DNA of 64,000 bases from Bacillus dicomae (lineage in GTDB: Bacteria > Bacillota > Bacilli > Bacillales > Bacillaceae_G), in the NCBI RefSeq assembly GCF_006494425.1, contig NZ_VHIV01000002.1, forward strand, positions 1,116,001-1,180,000. The letters run 5' to 3'. The notes beneath the pieces are model-generated. The model made no database searches, was not told the origin of the DNA, and saw only the letters and a program-made list of their open reading frames with translations. The position numbers and the translations under genes are program-made. The number at the start of each line of letters is the position of its first letter. The first letter of the stretch is position 1. This document shows, one piece after another, positions 10,212 through 17,236 of this stretch.

Positions 10212-11357
10212 CTACTCTAAAACATTACTCATATACTTTTCAAATTCAGAAATAGAGTCTTTATTGATTTTATCACTAATATGTGAATAGACATTGGATG
10301 TCACTTCAATACTTTTATGACCTAATCGTTCTTGTATATATTTTAAGTTAGCGCCTGATTCTAATAATAAAACAGCGTGTGTATGTCTTAAAGAATGGAT
10401 ATCAAGACTAGGTATGTTAACCTTTTTTAAAATTCTTGAAAAGGCGTTGAATAAAGTTGATTTCGGTAAGAAATTACCATCTGTTCTGGTGAAGATTAAA
10501 TCTAAATCATGTTTATAACTTTCTTGTAATACTAATTTATTTTCATTTTGCCATTTCTTATGATTTAACAAGTCTTTAGCAAGTGGAGCTGGAATCATAA
10601 TTGTTCGTCTGGATGAAAATGTTTTTGTGTCACCAAATAATTCTTCACCCATCTTAGCGTGGAAATCTAATGTTTTTGTAATATTTATTGTTTGTTCTTT
10701 AAAATCGATGTCACTCCATTGAAGAGCGGCAGCTTCACCTTTTCGCATTCCAGTATTGATAAGTGTCTTAAAAAAGATATAATAGATGTAATTATATTGA
10801 TAAGATGCTTTTAAGAATCGTGGAATGTCTTCTGTACGCATATACTTGAGACCTTCCTCTTTTTTTTGGTTTTTGTTGGAAATTACAACATCATTACAAG
10901 GGTTTGTTCCAATCTTTTTTAAACTAACGGCCTTACACATTGCATTATTCATAGTTCGGTGAATTATTTTTACAGTTCCCTTGCTGTATCCTTGATCAGT
11001 GAGATGATTAATAAAATTTTGATACATCATTGGCTTTAAATCTTTTAAATTAATATTTTTAAAATACGGGATGATGTGTTTTTCAATGTTTCGTTTATGT
11101 AGGATGAATGTGTTTTTTCTTACAGTATTTTCTTTGTACACTTTAAGCCAATCTTCTAAAAAGTACTTTAAAGACGTTGGAACATTTTCAATCTCAAAGC
11201 CATTTAAAATCTTTTGCTCTTCTTCAGTAGCCGCAATTTGAGCTTCTTTTTTTGTTTTAAAGCCACGTTTAGTTTTTTCTTTGTACTGGTGAGTATAGGG
11301 GTCTTTGAATTTGATTCTATATTGCCAACCGTTGCTCACTTTTCTAAAGCTAGCCAT
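10212..11357 (-). CDS. int: Phage tyrosine integrase
   Basis: 381 aa, ATG 11357 after AAGGAGGATTATT. Order: AP2-like arm-DNA-binding domain (about 1-55), SAM-like core-binding domain (60-155), catalytic domain (170-370). Catalytic residues are complete: R205 (NTGMRKGE), H321 and R324 (HSLRHTH), H347 (LGHKS) and nucleophile Y357 (VYSH). Tn916/phi-LC3 type. Its position beside attL and the arm repeats fits integration into the glnA 3' end. Confidence 0.95.
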   Translation of the reverse strand: MASFRKVSNGWQYRIKFKDPYTHQYKEKTKRGFKTKKEAQIAATEEEQKILNGFEIENVPTSLKYFLEDWLKVYKENTVRKNTFILHKRNIEKHIIPYFKNINLKDLKPMMYQNFINHLTDQGYSKGTVKIIHRTMNNAMCKAVSLKKIGTNPCNDVVISNKNQKKEEGLKYMRTEDIPRFLKASYQYNYIYYIFFKTLINTGMRKGEAAALQWSDIDFKEQTINITKTLDFHAKMGEELFGDTKTFSSRRTIMIPAPLAKDLLNHKKWQNENKLVLQESYKHDLDLIFTRTDGNFLPKSTLFNAFSRILKKVNIPSLDIHSLRHTHAVLLLESGANLKYIQERLGHKSIEVTSNVYSHISDKINKDSISEFEKYMSNVLE

Positions 11358-11519
11358 AATAATCCTCCTTATTTAAAATTACAGTTAACATACAGGTTGT
11401 ACATTAATTGTAATTGAATAATAGCATGTTAACCTAATTACTGTAAAAGAAAACTTACATATATAGAACGTACGTGCTAAAATGATTCTGTATTCAGAAT
11501 AAGAAAGGGGGATGGAAAG

Positions 11520-11585
11520 ATGAGGAGTTTTATTGGTGACCCAGGTGGATGGTCATCTTTATTTGGACCCGGCACTAGGGTATAA
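11520..11585 (+). CDS. Candidate 21-residue peptide gene
   Basis: ATG 11520 sits 8 nt after a GGGGG Shine-Dalgarno and the frame ends at 11585, immediately before a strong terminator. The peptide (MRSFIG followed by DPGGWSSLFGPGTRV) is Gly/Pro rich and has no signal sequence. It is a plus-strand unit between minus-strand genes, so it is probably transcribed alone. No function recognised. The AimP-like propeptide also contains DPG and PGT, which may be coincidence. Confidence 0.5.
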   Translation: MRSFIGDPGGWSSLFGPGTRV

Positions 11586-11586
11586 C

Positions 11587-11613
11587 AAAAAGACACTTTT
11601 AAAGTGTCTTTTT
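11587..11613. terminator. Terminator after the 21-residue ORF (also serves the sortase gene)
   Basis: AAAAAGACACTTT / T / AAAGTGTCTTTTT, a perfect palindrome with T-runs on both strands. It lies 2 nt after the small ORF and 18 bp beyond the minus-strand sortase stop. Confidence 0.8.
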
Positions 11614-11631
11614 ATAAATAAAAGCAGTATT

Positions 11632-12333
11632 TTATTGTATAGAAACCAAAGAAGCTTCAATTATGTACCTATTAGGGGCATCACCAATATAGTTAAATGG
11701 ATAACATGTAGTTAATGTTAATGTTGGCGTATTTTTTTCTATAATTACAGTACGATCATAGGCACCTGTAATCCAGTGTTTTTGAATTTGGTATATGTAT
11801 ATTCTTTTATCATATTCAACTAAAATATAGTCATTTTCTTGTAAATCCCCCAACTTAGTAAATACTGTGTCACGATGTCCGCTTAAAACCGTATGTCCAT
11901 TACCAGAAGGAGTAGTCGTAATATCACTAACAAACATTCCTACCCCTTTTTTTAGAGTTTTGGCATCAGCGCCCCAATAAACTTGATATTTTTGTTGGAT
12001 TTTCGGTATAACCATGTAAGCGATTTGTTCTCCCATTTGATGTTGAACTTGAGAAGCGGGAATCTGTTTTGGTAATTCCGGTAATAGTTCACTAGTGTTT
12101 GCAAGATTGGATTCTTGATGTGGTAAAGTATGTTGGGATTGTTCTTTATTTGATTCATTGTTGATATCTTTTTTCTCTTTAGTGACAGGTGGTATATTTT
12201 TATATTGTTGAATTTCAGTACTAGTTAAGGTTTCAACAGTTTTTCTTGCATCATACCAATCTATAAAGTAATAAACAAAAGCAAAAGAGCCTATAGTAAT
12301 TAATAAAACTCCCAACCAATCAAGTTTTTTCAA
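11632..12333 (-). CDS. Class D sortase
   Basis: 233 aa from TTG 12333 (MKKLDWLG), 6 nt after GGGGTG; the GTG at 12340-12342 lies in the SD itself. One N-terminal membrane segment (about 5-25), a Ser/Gln/Glu-rich linker, then the sortase beta-barrel. Catalytic His in LSGHRDT, Cys in TLTTCYP and Arg in PNRYI are all present. Class D sortases of Bacillus (B. anthracis SrtC) anchor LPNTA proteins to peptidoglycan. The next gene upstream encodes such a substrate. Prophage cargo, not a structural gene. Confidence 0.9.
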   Translation of the reverse strand: MKKLDWLGVLLITIGSFAFVYYFIDWYDARKTVETLTSTEIQQYKNIPPVTKEKKDINNESNKEQSQHTLPHQESNLANTSELLPELPKQIPASQVQHQMGEQIAYMVIPKIQQKYQVYWGADAKTLKKGVGMFVSDITTTPSGNGHTVLSGHRDTVFTKLGDLQENDYILVEYDKRIYIYQIQKHWITGAYDRTVIIEKNTPTLTLTTCYPFNYIGDAPNRYIIEASLVSIQ

Positions 12334-12351
12334 GATTATCACCCCACATTA

Positions 12352-12379
12352 AAAACGACAGGAATATTCCTGTCGTTTT
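12352..12379. terminator. Bidirectional terminator between substrate gene and sortase gene
   Basis: AAAACGACAGGAAT / ATTCCTGTCGTTTT, a 28-bp perfect palindrome. It ends the Excalibur gene on the minus strand and separates its transcription from the sortase gene. Confidence 0.85.
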
Positions 12380-12389
12380 AGGTATTAGT

Positions 12390-12878
12390 TTAGGCATTCG
12401 TTTTTTTACGACGGAATACAAGGATTGAACCCACTAATACTAAAGCAGCACTTGCAAGCATCATTGTAACACCGTTAGATGCTGTATTAGGTAATTTTTC
12501 ACCTTGTTTTTTTGTTTCAGCCTTTACAGCTGCTTGTTCAGTTTGTTGTTTATTATTTGTTACTTGGTTATTTTGTTGTGTATTTTCCTGCTTAGTCTGT
12601 TCTTGAGGTTTAGCAGTTTCTTTATTGTCTGTTGTAGTATTTGTACTTGTTTGATACTTATAGTTTTCACACGGAATGCCATCTTTATCATTGTCTAAAC
12701 GATTTGGATCATTTCCAATACCATATCCGTTTTGATCCCAAAAAGCTTGAGCCTCTTGTTGATTTTTAAAATGTCCACAGTTTTTTGTGTCATTAGGACT
12801 TTTGGCTGCAAATGCAGCGGAACTATACCCAACAGTTAATAGTGTAAATGCTGTAGCTGATGCTAATAGTTTTTTCAT
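12390..12878 (-). CDS. Excalibur-domain surface protein with LPNTA sorting signal
   Basis: 162 aa from ATG 12878; ATG 12890 is also in frame but abuts the AAGGGG. Signal peptide (MKKLLASATAFTLLTVG, AFA cleavage), Excalibur calcium-binding domain (CGHFKNQQEAQAFW, then DxDxDG-like DNDKDGIPC), Asn/Gln/Thr-rich spacer (about 80-130), and a wall-sorting signal: LPNTA, hydrophobic helix, RRKK tail. LPNTA is the motif used by class D sortases such as the neighbour. It is probably a lysogen surface protein. Confidence 0.9.
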   Translation of the reverse strand: MKKLLASATAFTLLTVGYSSAAFAAKSPNDTKNCGHFKNQQEAQAFWDQNGYGIGNDPNRLDNDKDGIPCENYKYQTSTNTTTDNKETAKPQEQTKQENTQQNNQVTNNKQQTEQAAVKAETKKQGEKLPNTASNGVTMMLASAALVLVGSILVFRRKKTNA

Positions 12879-13068
12879 GAATTTCTTCATCCCCTTAAAT
12901 GGTATATGTTTACATTTAAATATTCTACATTCTGAAAACTGAAAATACAATAATAATTTGTTGATAAATGTAAGATTTTCACATTATGATAGGAAATTAT
13001 TAATTCTTAAAATTTTATATTTTATTAAATGAAAAAATAAAAAAAGAGAGCTATTCATCCCTCTTTCT

Positions 13069-13101
13069 CAAATTGTAAAAAGAAGAAAATTTTACAATTT
13101 T
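13069..13101. terminator. Hairpin downstream of the Xre gene
   Basis: AAATTGTAAAA ... TTTTACAATTT, 11-bp stem with a short loop, 36 bp past the stop of the minus-strand regulator. There is no clear T-run, so it may be an mRNA 3' stabiliser instead. The rest of 12951-13136 holds nothing I can call. Confidence 0.5.
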
Positions 13102-13136
13102 AAATTGGAAATGATTTCTTTTATGATGAAATCAAA

Positions 13137-13481
13137 TCAAAGTATTTCATTATTCTCACCAAGGAAACGTACATAATAATCTAGTTGCTTGCAGAAATTT
13201 TTTCTTTGATTTTCAGATAACACCCCATATGTTTTCTGAACGCCAATCAAGGTATTATGTAACATTTCATCATCCGAATTATCAATGCGACCTGTAAGCA
13301 CATCTAGTGTTACATTGAAATAGGAAGCGAGGCGAAATAATGTAGTGAGATCAGGCTCAGAAAAACCATTTTCGTAATTGTTTATTTGGCTTCTACTAAG
13401 GTTTAGTTCATGAGCTAAATCTTCTTGCCTTAACGAACGACTTTTTCTTAACGTTTTTAAAGTTTCACTAAACGTCTTCAT
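13137..13481 (-). CDS. Xre-family transcriptional regulator
   Basis: 114 aa from ATG 13481 (MKTFSETLKTL). HTH_3 at about 7-60 (LRQEDLAHELNLSRSQINNY), followed by a short helical tail. There is no Shine-Dalgarno; TATACT ends 6 nt before the ATG and TATAAT 12 nt before it, so the mRNA may be leaderless or nearly so. Two copies of TATATTGATA (13502-13511, 13545-13554) upstream are candidate operators. It lies between the cargo genes and the aimR-like gene. Confidence 0.85.
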   Translation of the reverse strand: MKTFSETLKTLRKSRSLRQEDLAHELNLSRSQINNYENGFSEPDLTTLFRLASYFNVTLDVLTGRIDNSDDEMLHNTLIGVQKTYGVLSENQRKNFCKQLDYYVRFLGENNEIL

Positions 13482-13607
13482 AGTACAAGTATAATTATAG
13501 GTATATTGATATACTATAAATGATAGATTTACTGTCATTTATGTTATATTGATAGAAAAACTATTTAAAACTTAAAATAGAACAAAGGTTCGGTTTTGTG
13601 GTAAAAT

Positions 13608-13685
13608 ATGCATATGAGGTCTTCAGACGTTATATCCATAATTGTATATTTTATTTTATGTCACTTAAAAAGTGTCGATATATAG
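13608..13685 (+). CDS. Candidate 25-residue hydrophobic peptide, possibly leaderless
   Basis: ATG at 13608, 13611-13613 excluded (CAT), and ATG 13614 in frame. The product has a hydrophobic core (VISIIVYFILCHL). An extended -10 (TG-G-TAAAAT, 13599-13607) ends directly before the first ATG, so transcription would begin at about 13614, on the second ATG. Membrane peptides of this size occur as type I toxins, and an antisense-strand RNA lies 100 bp downstream. Expression is unproven. Confidence 0.35.
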   Translation: MHMRSSDVISIIVYFILCHLKSVDI

Positions 13686-13779
13686 CGCTTTTTCAACTTT
13701 CTCAATATTTATCTGATAACTACACGACTGAATTTTGGAAAAAATGTGATATTATGATAATAATAAAATAAACGGACGT

Positions 13780-13865
13780 AAAAAAGACCCACGGTGTAAG
13801 TAGTGTTGGTCGCACTCTTACACTGCCCCCTACCTGACTAGGGAACATTGTCGCGGATCTTGTAC
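13780..13865 (-). ncRNA. Candidate antisense small RNA upstream of the aimR-like gene
   Basis: On the minus strand an extended -10 TGCTATAAT (13880-13872) predicts a start near 13865. The transcript would carry a CCCTA/TAGGG hairpin, a GTGTAAG/CTTACAC pairing and a terminal GACC-AA-CAC / GTGGGTC hairpin followed by TTTTTT (13785-13780). About 85 nt. It lies opposite any plus-strand transcript from 13614 or upstream of aimR. I do not recognise the family. Confidence 0.5.
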
Positions 13866-13944
13866 ATACATATTATAGCATATCTTAGATAGAGAGTGAC
13901 ACGTTTTCCTTTATATGTAACAAATTGGGGTTACGTGTCTTTTT
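13848..13944 (+). promoter_or_regulatory. aimR promoter with leader hairpin
   Basis: TTGTCG (13848-13853), 17-bp spacer, TATTAT (13871-13876). This -10 overlaps the minus-strand -10 of the candidate sRNA, so the two promoters cannot easily fire together. The leader holds GACACGT (13898-13904) and ACGTGTC (13933-13939) followed by TTTTT, a terminator-like hairpin ending 21 nt before the aimR start; it could attenuate aimR or end an upstream transcript. Confidence 0.5.
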
Positions 13945-13965
13945 GTTCCGGCAAGGAGGAGCAAA

Positions 13966-15141
13966 ATGAAATATTGGTTAGCTAAAATTATTGATGAAAT
14001 TGATTTTCAAAGAAAAAGCCAAGAAGACGTTGCTAAATATCTTGGAATCAGTGGCCCCGCTTTTTCAAAAAACTTATCAGGAAAAACCGAGATGAATTTT
14101 CTGAATATGGTTAAGTTAGTAAAATATTTGTATGAAGATAATATCGAATCAACTTTTATGGTTAGAGAATTCTGCAAAAAGATGAACAGCAAGAAGAATA
14201 TAAAAATAGCTATGGAATATGGAAACGCAATAGGTGATTTCGAATTATTAAGTATAGCTGTACAAAAAGGGTTCAATTCTAACAATACAAAAACTAAAGA
14301 ATGGGCATTTGTGTATGAAATGGTATTAATCCGGTTAAAACGATTTTTAAGTGATAAATCTCTGTTAGAAGAATTGAACGAGCGGAAGAAGAACCGTACA
14401 GTTAAATCTGATGAGACTAAAATAATGCTTGATATAATCACGTTCTACACTCTTTACGAATCTAGAGAATACAAAATGTTATTTAGTTATTCGGAAATGT
14501 TATTACCTAAAATTGAAAAAATAAGTGATTATTTTACACGCGATTTATATAGAGCGCGAATACAAGAAATCATTGCATATGCAAGTTTAATGGATGAGCA
14601 AATAGAAAAGTCTAGAGATATTTGTCATGAAATATTGAATATAGAAGATAATTTCGGATATTTGGACATGTTAAAAGTATCTGCTTTAGGATGTTTAGGT
14701 GAGTCATACAGTTTCGATAGCTATGAACAGTCATTGTGGTACTTAAATAAAGGGATAGACTTGTTGAATAAATGTCATTCTGATAGAGCGGTAGAACGGA
14801 ATAGAAATTTTTTAAATATGCGCTCTTATATTAGACTAATAAACAAAAAAGATTTACATGATTTAGACATATATGATGTTGGTGAAGAAGCCTTAAGGCA
14901 CATAGTTAATGGAAATGGAAAAGAAGCAGTAAGATTACTTAGAAATGAGGAAAAAGAAAAAGGTAAGCTTACCCCAATGAAACTTTGCTATTTAGGAATG
15001 GCACTCAAAAATCGGTCATTATTAGAACAGTCGATAGAAGGTTTTATTAGTGAGGGATGCAAATTTTATTGCAGATTACCTAGAAAAATATTAGAAGAAT
15101 TTAATAAATATGGTATAATATACAAGGGTGATGCTAAATGA
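13966..15141 (+). CDS. aimR: AimR-like arbitrium receptor (RRNPP family, HTH + TPR)
   Basis: 391 aa, ATG 13966 after AAGGAGGAGC. N-terminal HTH (about 14-55: KSQEDVAKYLGISGPAFSKNL) followed by an all-helical TPR-like region to the C-terminus. Length and organisation match AimR of SPbeta-group phages and their B. cereus group relatives. The clinching context is the overlapping downstream ORF with a signal-like N-terminus. Known role: AimR bound to DNA favours lysis; binding of mature AimP peptide inactivates it and favours lysogeny. Another RRNPP regulator (PlcR/NprR-like) is possible, but position in a prophage lysogeny region favours arbitrium. Confidence 0.82.
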   Translation: MKYWLAKIIDEIDFQRKSQEDVAKYLGISGPAFSKNLSGKTEMNFLNMVKLVKYLYEDNIESTFMVREFCKKMNSKKNIKIAMEYGNAIGDFELLSIAVQKGFNSNNTKTKEWAFVYEMVLIRLKRFLSDKSLLEELNERKKNRTVKSDETKIMLDIITFYTLYESREYKMLFSYSEMLLPKIEKISDYFTRDLYRARIQEIIAYASLMDEQIEKSRDICHEILNIEDNFGYLDMLKVSALGCLGESYSFDSYEQSLWYLNKGIDLLNKCHSDRAVERNRNFLNMRSYIRLINKKDLHDLDIYDVGEEALRHIVNGNGKEAVRLLRNEEKEKGKLTPMKLCYLGMALKNRSLLEQSIEGFISEGCKFYCRLPRKILEEFNKYGIIYKGDAK

Positions 15142-15293
15142 AAAAAGTACTAGCTTTATTAACAACATTGGCATTAGCTGGAGCGCTATATGTTTCTCCT
15201 GCTAAAGACCAAAAAGAGCAACCTAAACAAGTAGCAAAGGATGCTCAAACACAAATTATGTTAAGAATGGATCCTGGGACAGGAATTGGTTAA
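15138..15293 (+). CDS. aimP: AimP-like arbitrium signal propeptide
   Basis: 51 aa; its ATG overlaps the aimR stop (ATGA). Basic, hydrophobic signal segment (MKKVLALLTTLALAGAL, 1-17), a Lys/Gln-rich linker (DQKEQPKQVAKDAQTQ), and a C-terminus RMDPGTGIG. Known AimP proteins are short secreted precursors whose C-terminal 6 or so residues are the signal, so PGTGIG or DPGTGIG is the candidate mature peptide. The end differs from the GA-ending peptides of the B. subtilis phages; which residues are released is inference. Confidence 0.78.
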   Translation: MKKVLALLTTLALAGALYVSPAKDQKEQPKQVAKDAQTQIMLRMDPGTGIG

Positions 15294-15327
15294 TACTAAG
15301 ACACCTAGGTTCTAATATAAATAGATT

Positions 15328-15375
15328 GAATGCGATTGTCTCACTAATGAGGCAATCGCATTCGTCGTTTATAAG
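15328..15375 (+). terminator. Hairpin downstream of aimP
   Basis: GAATGCGATTG-T-CTCA / CTAA / TGAG-G-CAATCGCATTC (15328-15363), then GTCGTTTATAAG. Strong stem but a weak T-tract, so read-through is plausible. It separates aimP from the small ORF at 15463, in the position of the aimP-aimX interval. Confidence 0.65.
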
Positions 15376-15462
15376 GGTATTAACTAAAAGTTAAAAAATG
15401 AATATTAGTTATACATTGTGATTTTTTCACAAACTATACAGAAAATAATGGGGGTTTTAGGG

Positions 15463-15588
15463 ATGAAAAAAGAGAGCTTAGCTGAGGTACTATGGAAGAC
15501 ACTTGTTATGGGAGAAATCACAAGTGATGAAAATAAGAAAAAAGAAGTTTCTAATATAGAGTTACATATTATGAACAAAAAAAAATGA
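15463..15588 (+). CDS. Small ORF at the aimX position, 41 aa
   Basis: ATG 15463, 8 nt after GGGGG. Product MKKESLAEVLWKTLVMG..., ending HIMNKKK; charged, with no signal or membrane segment. In SPbeta-type phages the AimR target aimX lies downstream of aimP beyond a terminator. This ORF occupies that place, so it is an aimX-like candidate by position only. Confidence 0.5.
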   Translation: MKKESLAEVLWKTLVMGEITSDENKKKEVSNIELHIMNKKK

Positions 15589-15614
15589 TTGCTAGCATCT
15601 CGCTGACAATCATT
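15576..15614 (-). terminator. Terminator of the CI-like repressor gene
   Basis: Minus strand: AATGATTG / TCAGCGAGATGCTAG / CAATCATT followed by TTTTTTTG. It overlaps the stop of the minus-strand gene. Confidence 0.75.
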
Positions 15615-15949
15615 TAATCATCTGATCCAAGGGCTGCTTGCATCATTTTATAAAGCATCTCTTGTTCATGTTTAGGTTTTTGTTCTAGCTTTTCAAGTAA
15701 TACATCGAATTTTTTTCGTAAGTCTGAATATTGCTCACTACTTAATTGTGGATCGTCAGATAATCCTAATAAATAATCAGTAGTTACATTGAGTACTTTG
15801 GACAATTTAGTTACAGACTCTCTAGATGGAGTCTTTTTATTACCTTCAAATCTTGAGATTGAAGCTTTAGTTAAATCGGTTAGTTCAGCTAATTCTTGCT
15901 GAGTTAAATTTTTTTCTATCCTCAATTGTTTTAATCGCTCGTTAAACAT
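15614..15949 (-). CDS. Xre-family repressor (CI-like)
   Basis: 111 aa, ATG 15949 preceded by GGGGAGGAAAAATATAA. HTH_3 at 4-60 (NLTQQELAELTDLTKASISRFEGNKK), then a helical tail (about 68-105), likely for dimerisation. Divergent from the small Cro-like gene at 16191, with matching palindromic operators in front of both. Typical immunity repressor arrangement for Gram-positive temperate phages; no peptidase domain, so induction by self-cleavage is not expected. Confidence 0.88.
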   Translation of the reverse strand: MFNERLKQLRIEKNLTQQELAELTDLTKASISRFEGNKKTPSRESVTKLSKVLNVTTDYLLGLSDDPQLSSEQYSDLRKKFDVLLEKLEQKPKHEQEMLYKMMQAALGSDD

Positions 15950-15974
15950 TTATATTTTTCCTCCCCTAGAAAAA

Positions 15975-15993
15975 AGTTACCCATAGGGTCAAC
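15975..15993. promoter_or_regulatory. Operator O1 in front of the repressor gene
   Basis: AGTTACCCATAGGGTCAAC, an imperfect match to the AGTTACCC-N3-GGGTAACT palindrome seen twice more, located 26-44 bp upstream of the repressor ATG. Confidence 0.7.
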
Positions 15994-16133
15994 CTTTAAC
16001 TATATATTAATACGAATGTTTCTCATAAGTAAACATTAAAAAAGGAATAAAAAATAAAACCTTTTATATTTTTATCCTATTTTTGTTACTCTTATAACTT
16101 GATTGAAAGTAATTTTATTTTTTTATTAAAAAT

Positions 16134-16164
16134 AGTTGTCCTGAGGGTAACTTATGTGTATAAT
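16134..16164 (+). promoter_or_regulatory. Operator O2 overlapping the early rightward promoter
   Basis: AGTTGTCCTGAGGGTAACT (16134-16152) covers the -35 TTGTCC (16136-16141); TATAAT follows at 16159-16164 with 17-bp spacing. Repressor binding here would block the cro-like gene. Confidence 0.78.
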
Positions 16165-16190
16165 AAAAAATGTAAACGAGGTGATCATAA

Positions 16191-16400
16191 ATGAAAGTTA
16201 AACATCGATTACTTTTAGAGCTTCGGCGTAAGCATAAAATGACACAGCAAGAACTTGGAGAACAGCTTAATAAAGCTAAAGAAACGATCTCTAGATATGA
16301 AAATGGAGTTAAAAATCCTAGCTTGCAAACTTTATGTGCTTATTCAGAAGTTTTTGGTGTAACGATAGACGAATTAATAGAAAAGAAAATGAAAGTCTAA
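16191..16400 (+). CDS. Xre-family Cro-like regulator
   Basis: 69 aa, ATG 16191 after GAGGTGATCATAA. Almost entirely an HTH_3 domain (MTQQELGEQLNKAKETISRYE, about 17-37). First gene of the rightward early operon; divergent from the CI-like gene. Confidence 0.85.
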   Translation: MKVKHRLLLELRRKHKMTQQELGEQLNKAKETISRYENGVKNPSLQTLCAYSEVFGVTIDELIEKKMKV

Positions 16401-16414
16401 TTTTTTTTAACTAA

Positions 16415-16435
16415 TAGTTACCCCAAGGGTAACTA
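16415..16435. promoter_or_regulatory. Operator O3 between cro-like and antirepressor genes
   Basis: TAGTTACCC-CAA-GGGTAACTA, a 9+3+9 perfect palindrome and the best of the three related sites. It lies 17 bp upstream of the antirepressor start. Confidence 0.78.
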
Positions 16436-16452
16436 TAAAGGGGGAAAAGAAA

Positions 16453-17205
16453 TTGAATCAATTACAAGCTGTGCAATATCCAGTAAGTGAGTTTGTTTTT
16501 ATGGAGGGAAACAAAGTAGTAACAGATAGTTTAACAGTTTCTCAAATGTTTGATAAAGAACACAAGAATGTGAAACGAGACATTTTTGAAACGATTTCTA
16601 AATTAGATGAGCTGAGAGGAAACGAAGAAATTGAACAATTAGGCATCGATTTTAATACGCTCAAATTTGAGCTCATCGAATATCAAGATAGCCGTAATAG
16701 ATTGCAGCATAAATACATTCTTAATTTCGATGCATTCATGCTAGTGACAATGAGTTACACAACACAAAAATCTATGTTAATCAAAATGAAATACATTACT
16801 GAATTCAATCGCATGAAAGAACACATCCAAAAGTTACAGCAACAACCTAAAAGTGTTGAGGATGCAATTATCTACAGTATGACTGAACTAAAACAAATAA
16901 AATCACGACAAGATCATACAGAAGAAGAAATGAACAAAATGAAACTTTTAGTAGATAACGAACTATGGCTTACCGAGCAACATAAAGGAGTTATACAGCG
17001 CAAGGTAAAACAACGTGTTTTTGAACTTAAAAAAGAAGGTTATGTCAATGCATCGTATCAGGGCATATATGGCGCACTGAAAAGACATTTTGGTGTAGCT
17101 AAATACGATAAAATCCCAAGGGAATATTATCAAAATGCTATGCGATTTATCGCAGGATGGTATCCGCCAGAAAGACCTGGTGCATTAGATGATTTCATTT
17201 CTTAA
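16453..17205 (+). CDS. Rha-family phage antirepressor/regulatory protein with ORF6C-like C-terminus
   Basis: 250 aa from TTG 16453, 8 nt after GGGGG; no ATG fits as well. N-terminal Rha domain (about 14-120: VVTDSLTVSQMFDKEHKNVKRDI, YSxxFDAFMLVTMSY-type segment), a helical linker, and a C-terminal domain (175-240, WLTEQHKGVIQRKV...YGALKRHFGV) of the ORF6C type. Such proteins modulate the lysis-lysogeny switch, sometimes by antagonising the repressor. O3 directly upstream implies repressor control. Confidence 0.85.
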   Translation: MNQLQAVQYPVSEFVFMEGNKVVTDSLTVSQMFDKEHKNVKRDIFETISKLDELRGNEEIEQLGIDFNTLKFELIEYQDSRNRLQHKYILNFDAFMLVTMSYTTQKSMLIKMKYITEFNRMKEHIQKLQQQPKSVEDAIIYSMTELKQIKSRQDHTEEEMNKMKLLVDNELWLTEQHKGVIQRKVKQRVFELKKEGYVNASYQGIYGALKRHFGVAKYDKIPREYYQNAMRFIAGWYPPERPGALDDFIS

Positions 17206-17236
17206 TAGATACTTTATAGAAAAGGAGATGTGAAAA

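Noticed and set aside
14007-14441. Minus-strand ORF inside aimR
   Set aside because: Shadow frame without RBS; aimR has strong start and domain evidence.
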